From: UBA4427 sp045106235
Lineage (GTDB): Bacteria > Myxococcota_A > UBA9160 > UBA4427
Assembly (NCBI GenBank): GCA_045106235.1
Contig: JBGCEJ010000012.1
Location: forward strand, 186,001-250,000
DNA: 64,000 nt
Direction of reading: 5' to 3'
How positions within the stretch are numbered: the first letter of the stretch is position 1; each line of letters opens with the position of its first letter. This document shows, in pieces, positions 60,020-64,000 of this stretch. A program made the translations under genes and the position numbers. The notes under the pieces were generated by a model. It had not been told where the DNA came from. It did no database searches and worked only from the letters and a program-made list of their open reading frames with translations.

Positions 60020-61738
60020 TTGCGAATTTTATTGATTGAAGATAATCCCGCCGACGCGCATCTTTTCGAAAAATACCTAGAGGAAGAGTCGGATCTTGAG
60101 GTCTCGGTCGAATCGTCGCTGGGTGATGGCATCGAGCGCTGTGCGCATGAGACTTTCGATCTTGTCATGCTCGATCTGTCCCTCCCGGACAGTTCGGGTC
60201 TAGAAACTCTGACCCGTTTTTGTTCTGAGGTTGAGTCCGGACCCGCCGTGATGCTGCTGACCGGGTTGAATGATCGCGCGATGGCACTTAGAGCGGTTCA
60301 GGCGGGAGCTCAGGATTTTGTTGTGAAGGGCGCCGTCTCGCCGACCGCTCTTGTAGCGGCGATTCGACACTCGGTTGAACGCCACCGAATGAGCCAGGAA
60401 CTCATGGCCGCGAATGATCGCGTTCGGTACCTCGCGACCCATTGTTCGCTGACGGATCTTCCTAACCGGTATCTCTTGATGGACCGAATGGAGAATGCGA
60501 TCGCTTCGTCGGCTCGTTCGGGTGTTGGATTGGCCGTTCTGTTCGTTGATCTCGACCATTTCAAGCTGGTCAACGATACCTACGGCCATGAGGCAGGGGA
60601 TCTCGTCCTGCGGAAAGTCGGCGAACGACTGAAAGCAGCAACCCGGTCGAGCGATACGGTGGCGCGCCTTGGAGGAGATGAGTTCGCGATTCTCTTGCGG
60701 GGAGCGACCGACCCTTCGTCGATCGAAAAGGTGGCTGCGAAAATTAGCCGCGAGTTAAGCCGCTCAGTCGAAATCGGAGATGCGGAGGTGACCGCATTGC
60801 CATCGATCGGCATCGCGCTTTATCCGACCGATGGAACGACGAGCGAGAGTCTTCTGCGAAACGCTGATGCGGCGATGTATCATTCGAAGAAAAATCAAGA
60901 GACGCACCGATTCTGGTCCGAAGACCTGCGCACCGGGTCTCAGAACCGAATAGGTCTCGAACGGGATCTCTTAGCGGCGATCGAGGGAGACGAACTTCTC
61001 TTTCGTTTTCAGCCTCAAGTGGACGGCAGGACAGGTCGGATCCTCGGGGTTGAAGCCTTGACCCGGTGGCAGCGCCCGGACTTCGGTTGGATGTCCCCCG
61101 TCGCGCTCTTTCCCCTTGCGGAAGAGCTTGGGCTGACAGAAGACCTCGGGCGATGGGTGATGCAGGCGGCGACGAAAGTGCAGTCGGCTTGGCGAAGCGC
61201 AGGAATTTCGAATGTGCGCCTCTCGATTAATTTTTCGGAGCCCGAAATCCAAAGTGCCTCTTTTCTGTTGGGAGTGCATGAGGCGCTTCAGTCCTGCTCT
61301 CTCTCGGGATCCGACTTCACCTTCGACGTCCCCGAGTCGTGCTTTGTAAAGGGGCTCGGGGCGACGATTGGAGCGCTTCGCATCCTTCAGGAGGAAGGAG
61401 TTCGGATTGCGCTCGACGATTTCGGTTCGGGGCTGTGTGCTCTCGGATTTCTTGCCGAAGCCCCGGTGGACGAGATCAAAGTCGATCCCCGGATCGTTCA
61501 GGGGGCAGCGGCAGATCCGGCACTTCGAAAAACCCTTAGGGCCATGATTCACCTGGCACAGGATTTAGAGTTGGACCTGGTCGCGGAAGGCGTCGAGACA
61601 CATGCCCAATTGGATCTGCTTCTCGCGAACGGATGCGAACGGATGCAGGGGCATTTGTTCGTAGAGGCCCTGGACCTTGATGAAGCGACTGAGCTTCTGA
61701 AGCGAGGCACAGTCGATCTGCCTACCCGGTCCGAATAG
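60020..61738 (+). CDS. Receiver-coupled cyclic-di-GMP enzyme (REC-GGDEF-EAL)
   Basis: Cytoplasmic protein, 572 aa. The receiver (1-120) has Asp52 and Lys103. The GGDEF domain has an intact active site at 218-222 (LGGDEFAIL) and a canonical RxxD inhibitory site at 209-212 (RSSD). The EAL domain has VEALTRW (345-347), a conserved Asn in SINFSEPE, the paired Asp in DDFGSGLCALGFL, IKVD and VAEGVETHAQLD, so phosphodiesterase activity is plausible. The loop DVPES is a variant of the usual ELTES. TTG start at 60020. It is the second-messenger output of the signalling island. Confidence 0.93.
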   Translation: MRILLIEDNPADAHLFEKYLEEESDLEVSVESSLGDGIERCAHETFDLVMLDLSLPDSSGLETLTRFCSEVESGPAVMLLTGLNDRAMALRAVQAGAQDFVVKGAVSPTALVAAIRHSVERHRMSQELMAANDRVRYLATHCSLTDLPNRYLLMDRMENAIASSARSGVGLAVLFVDLDHFKLVNDTYGHEAGDLVLRKVGERLKAATRSSDTVARLGGDEFAILLRGATDPSSIEKVAAKISRELSRSVEIGDAEVTALPSIGIALYPTDGTTSESLLRNADAAMYHSKKNQETHRFWSEDLRTGSQNRIGLERDLLAAIEGDELLFRFQPQVDGRTGRILGVEALTRWQRPDFGWMSPVALFPLAEELGLTEDLGRWVMQAATKVQSAWRSAGISNVRLSINFSEPEIQSASFLLGVHEALQSCSLSGSDFTFDVPESCFVKGLGATIGALRILQEEGVRIALDDFGSGLCALGFLAEAPVDEIKVDPRIVQGAAADPALRKTLRAMIHLAQDLELDLVAEGVETHAQLDLLLANGCERMQGHLFVEALDLDEATELLKRGTVDLPTRSE

Positions 61739-61819
61739 ACTTCATTCGCGCATTCCTAAGTCGAGGGCGTTAGCATCCGGGGAGGCAATCACCCCATGCC
61801 CTGGGGCGGAAGGATGCAA

Positions 61820-61882
61820 ATGAACGATACGAAGCGGCCGAATCGAAAGAACCTGCACAGACCTTTGCGCGGCGAACGATGA
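61820..61882 (+). CDS. Possible 20-residue basic leader ORF
   Basis: ATG 61820 with GGAAGGA just upstream opens 20 codons rich in Arg/Lys (MNDTKRPNRKN...RGER) and ends in TGA overlapping the next ATG as ATGA (61879-61882). The arrangement would couple translation of the SRPBCC gene to that of the leader. There is no homology evidence and it could be chance. Confidence 0.3.
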   Translation: MNDTKRPNRKNLHRPLRGER

Positions 61883-62355
61883 GCATCGTTCATACCGAGG
61901 TCATCGAACTTGTGGCGTCGCCCGCGAAGGTGAAGGAATTCATCATGACGCCGGAGCGAATTCTCGATTACTACCCGTCGCCCGTCGAAGGGGGCGTGCT
62001 CGAACCGGGCATCGCCTATTTCTGCCGGGGCGAAATGGGCGTCTCTCTGCTTGAGCGCGTCGCATCGGCTTCGAATGAGGACGTCCTCGTTCTTAAGGTC
62101 ACGACGGCCATCGGTCTTGAAGCTCCTTATACGCGCGAACGGATTGAAGCGAACGCGACCTTTACGATGTTTGAGGATTGGGCGCTTGCGGAAAGCGGCT
62201 CCGGGACAAAGCTCACGAAATCATGGCGCGATATCGAAGCGCCGGGTCCGGAGCCCTTCCCGCTCGAGGAGACGATCAAGCAGAGCGCGATCCACGAGAG
62301 TCCGCAGCTCGCCGACGCCTGGAACCGGTTCGCGCGAGACGAAGCGACGAACTAG
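61879..62355 (+). CDS. SRPBCC family protein
   Basis: START/Bet v1-like protein of 158 aa. Typical helix-grip features: VHTEVIELVASPAKVKEFIM at the start (first strand and following helix), YYPSPVEGGVLEPG, the mid strands and a long C-terminal helix (ESPQLADAWNRFARDE). No catalytic motif; members bind hydrophobic ligands or act as polyketide cyclases or in lipid transfer. Its stop shares CTAG with the convergent PEP-CTERM gene. Confidence 0.83.
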   Translation: MSIVHTEVIELVASPAKVKEFIMTPERILDYYPSPVEGGVLEPGIAYFCRGEMGVSLLERVASASNEDVLVLKVTTAIGLEAPYTRERIEANATFTMFEDWALAESGSGTKLTKSWRDIEAPGPEPFPLEETIKQSAIHESPQLADAWNRFARDEATN

Positions 62356-63167
62356 CTCCGCTTTCGGAATCCGACCAGGAGCGCTGCGCCCGCGACGAGG
62401 AGCCCGGCGAAGCCCGGCTCCGGCACGACGACCGCGTTCAAGTCGGCTGCGATCCAGTTCGGATCCGCTGCGGACGCATCGTATTCAAGGCTCCAGTTCG
62501 CCCCGTCCCAACGCATAAGATCCTCGTCTGCGAAAACGATGCCACCGGCGGTCCCCGTTGTATCGAGGGAGATGGCAAAGGCACCGCCGCCAAGATCCTG
62601 CACGGCGTCGATGTCCAGACTCGAATCCAAACCGCTTGCGGATCCATCCATCACGACGGCGTATGAACCACTTGTCCAGCGCACAAGGTCTTCATCAGCG
62701 ACAGTGATGCCGCCAGGAAGGCTCGCCGTGGTATCGAAGGACAGGATGAGGCCGGACGAAGAGATGGAAACCGCATCGGTCCGTACGCCAGCCGGGACGC
62801 CTTCCACAGACGCATCGAACTCCGTGGTGTAGACGCTGCCGTCGAAGCGGACGACATCACCGGGCGAGGCGATGATTCCACCCGCGAGCGAGAGGGTGGT
62901 GTCGAAGGCGAGCAGTGAATCGCCGTTGGCGTCTCGACTGAGAGCGACGATATCCGCGGAAACGGGAAGCCCCGCGTAGGCCTCAGTGAGGATGACGCCG
63001 AGTTGGTTGTCGACGGCGGCTTCTTCGTCGGTGACGGTTGCGCCAGAGGCCAGGCCGATCGTGATATCCGGCGAGGCCGTGACGAGCTCCTGGGCGCCGG
63101 CATTGGCCGAGGCGCCGAGGCCAAGAAAGAGCGTTGCGCAGAGAGAGAGAAGTGAAGATCGAGTCAT
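62352..63167 (-). CDS. PEP-CTERM protein with three internal repeats
   Basis: Secreted protein of 271 aa. Signal peptide to about residue 25 (ASANAGAQ). Residues 72-130, 131-186 and 187-241 are three copies of one 55-59-residue unit with the pattern D-x-V/L, FDTT-SL-GGI, DEDLVRW, Y..DAS. The C-terminal PEP-CTERM signal is VVPEPGFAGLL, hydrophobic helix, FRKRS. AAGGGG is upstream of the ATG. The unit does not match a repeat I know; a short beta-propeller or beta-helix-like fold is possible. Confidence 0.83.
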   Translation of the reverse strand: MTRSSLLSLCATLFLGLGASANAGAQELVTASPDITIGLASGATVTDEEAAVDNQLGVILTEAYAGLPVSADIVALSRDANGDSLLAFDTTLSLAGGIIASPGDVVRFDGSVYTTEFDASVEGVPAGVRTDAVSISSSGLILSFDTTASLPGGITVADEDLVRWTSGSYAVVMDGSASGLDSSLDIDAVQDLGGGAFAISLDTTGTAGGIVFADEDLMRWDGANWSLEYDASAADPNWIAADLNAVVVPEPGFAGLLVAGAALLVGFRKRS

Positions 63168-63254
63168 TTGTGGGCCCCTTAGTCCGAGTCGTTGAAGCGA
63201 TTCTACTGGAATCGGCGGGGGCGAATGTGAAGGGGTTCTCAGTTCTCGACGGAA

Positions 63255-63593
63255 TTAGGCTCGTTTCACGAATTTTGCTCGGATTAGGACCCCCATCCCC
63301 GCCGCTTTCGCATCGATTTCATGCCCGGCGTTCTGATCGGGGTCGACAAGGCGGATCTTCTTGACCTTCGTGCCGGCCTTCAGGCCGGTGCCGCTGCCTT
63401 TGACCTTGAGGTCCTTGATGAGGGTGACCGTGTCGCCGTCTTGGAGGAGGTTACCGTTCGCGTCATGAACGACGAGAGCGGCGCCTTCAGCGGCCTGGTC
63501 CCATTCATGGCCGCAGGTTGCACATTCGAAACCCGTCTCAGACTGAAGCAGGTCCGTCAGCGTGCAAATGGGGCAAGCGATTTCGTCTTCCAT
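63255..63593 (-). CDS. PhnA/YjdM family zinc-ribbon protein
   Basis: Small protein of 112 aa with an N-terminal zinc ribbon (CPIC...CATCGHEW) and the PhnA-type SH3-like C-terminal domain: VVHDANGNLLQDGDTVTLIKDL, KGSGTGLKAGTKVKKIRLV, GMGVLIRAKFVKRA. The E. coli relative is YjdM (formerly PhnA); its function is not established. Length is normal. Confidence 0.9.
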   Translation of the reverse strand: MEDEIACPICTLTDLLQSETGFECATCGHEWDQAAEGAALVVHDANGNLLQDGDTVTLIKDLKVKGSGTGLKAGTKVKKIRLVDPDQNAGHEIDAKAAGMGVLIRAKFVKRA

Positions 63594-63617
63594 CGCGCTG
63601 GGTATAGCAGCTCCGGC

Positions 63618-64000
63618 TCAGCCGTTTCGGCGGCGTGCGGCCAGGCCAACCAATCCCATCGCGGTCAAGAGGGCCGTCCCCGGTTCAGGGACAGCGGTGA
63701 ACGGAGCAAAGTTCGGGTCCGTGAACGTTTCGAACGCGCCGCCATCAACGGAGAAGAAGGCCGTCGTTGACCCACCGCAGCAGCCTTCGAAGCCGACCCA
63801 GTAGAGGGAGTAGCTCTCTCCCGCGGTGAAGCTGAAGGAAGTCGCGAAGACGTCGCTGTTGTTGAAGTCGTTGGACCACCAGACATCGTCCGTAATCACG
63901 CGTTCATAGAGGATCGATCCGTCACTGTCATCGATCAAAGCGGCTGCCCCGCCGCGACCCCAATCCGTACCGACGCGGAATTCGTATTCGCCGCTCATGT
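63618..64000 (-). CDS. CCXG-type PEP-CTERM protein, N-terminus outside the window
   Basis: C-terminal 126+ residues of a secreted PEP-CTERM protein. Visible parts are WGRGGAAALIDDSDGSILYE, SFSFTAGESYSLYWVGFEGCCGGST with a CCGG motif, and the anchor AVPEPGTALL-hydrophobic-ARRRNG. The CC-x-G motif with this context is that of the CCXG family of PEP-CTERM proteins. There is no signal peptide within the window, so the gene very probably continues past position 64000; the ATG at 63998 is probably internal. Confidence 0.8.
   Translation of the reverse strand, partial: MSGEYEFRVGTDWGRGGAAALIDDSDGSILYERVITDDVWWSNDFNNSDVFATSFSFTAGESYSLYWVGFEGCCGGSTTAFFSVDGGAFETFTDPNFAPFTAVPEPGTALLTAMGLVGLAARRRNG

Noticed and set aside
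1..64000. tRNA, rRNA, CRISPR array, insertion sequence or prophage
   Set aside because: No tRNA T-loop/acceptor pattern, no regularly spaced direct repeats of CRISPR size, and no transposase, integrase or phage structural protein found in any reading frame.

Overview
The window is GC-rich, gene-dense DNA from what looks like an aerobic, environmental Gram-negative bacterium. The Gram-negative call rests on a KDO cytidylyltransferase (kdsB), PEP-CTERM surface proteins, lipoproteins and a PQQ/cytochrome-c dehydrogenase. The mix of P450s, luciferase-like (LLM) flavin/F420 oxidoreductases, paired acyl-CoA dehydrogenases, hydantoinase A/B, Coq4 and PEP-CTERM proteins is what I would expect of Myxococcota/deltaproteobacterial or Binatota-like lineages, but nothing here fixes the taxon. 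I see no rRNA, tRNA, CRISPR array, transposase or phage gene. Neighbouring genes often overlap by 4 bp (ATGA, TTGA, CTAG).

Layout. (1) 58-2357: a head-to-tail duplication of a PEP-CTERM gene together with about 400 bp of upstream DNA. (2) 2480-14041: a rightward catabolic operon: two-subunit-type acyl-CoA dehydrogenase, hydantoinase/oxoprolinase B and A, SDR, D-aminoacylase-like amidohydrolase, cyclase-family hydrolase, small lipoprotein, MFS transporter. (3) 14038-18713: two P450s flanking an LLM oxidoreductase, then a zinc-free MDR reductase. (4) 18992-27181: DUF3604 lipoprotein, hydroxyacid dehydrogenase, TauD-type dioxygenase, DHA2 exporter, DUF2889 protein, old-yellow-enzyme homologue, SDR. 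(5) 27396-33219: a seven-gene rightward operon (unknown protein, SDR, aldo/keto reductase, truncated haemoglobin, sterol-desaturase-type di-iron hydroxylase, D-aminoacylase-like amidohydrolase, cupin), then a leftward LLM/amidohydrolase pair. (6) 35160-46000: PQQ dehydrogenase with an embedded cytochrome c, a metallo-beta-lactamase-fold protein that has lost its metal ligands, purU, a GFA-family protein, cyclase, kdsB, MFS, DUF420-like protein, LLM and an SH3 protein. (7) 46113-50253: a PIG-L/lectin-like/FG-GAP/PEP-CTERM fusion, another PEP-CTERM protein and Coq4. (8) 50349-61738: an 11-kb signalling island with three hybrid histidine kinases, three stand-alone receivers, two OmpR-type regulators and a REC-GGDEF-EAL protein. 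(9) 61820-64000: SRPBCC protein, repeat-containing PEP-CTERM protein, YjdM/PhnA-type protein, and a truncated CCXG-type PEP-CTERM protein at the edge.

How it fits together. Regions 2-5 look like degradation of hydrophobic cyclic or amide-containing compounds: P450, LLM and di-iron oxygenation, dehydrogenase/reductase steps, ring or amide hydrolysis, beta-oxidation, transport. No substrate can be named from sequence alone. Region 8 looks like a phosphorelay with HPt modules, DNA-binding outputs and a cyclic-di-GMP output; one of its kinases has lost ATP-binding residues. The most unusual non-coding feature is a family of GC-rich palindromic repeats at 39827-39866, 44182-44272 and 45250-45333. 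Two near-identical inverted copies start inside the stop regions of two unrelated genes.
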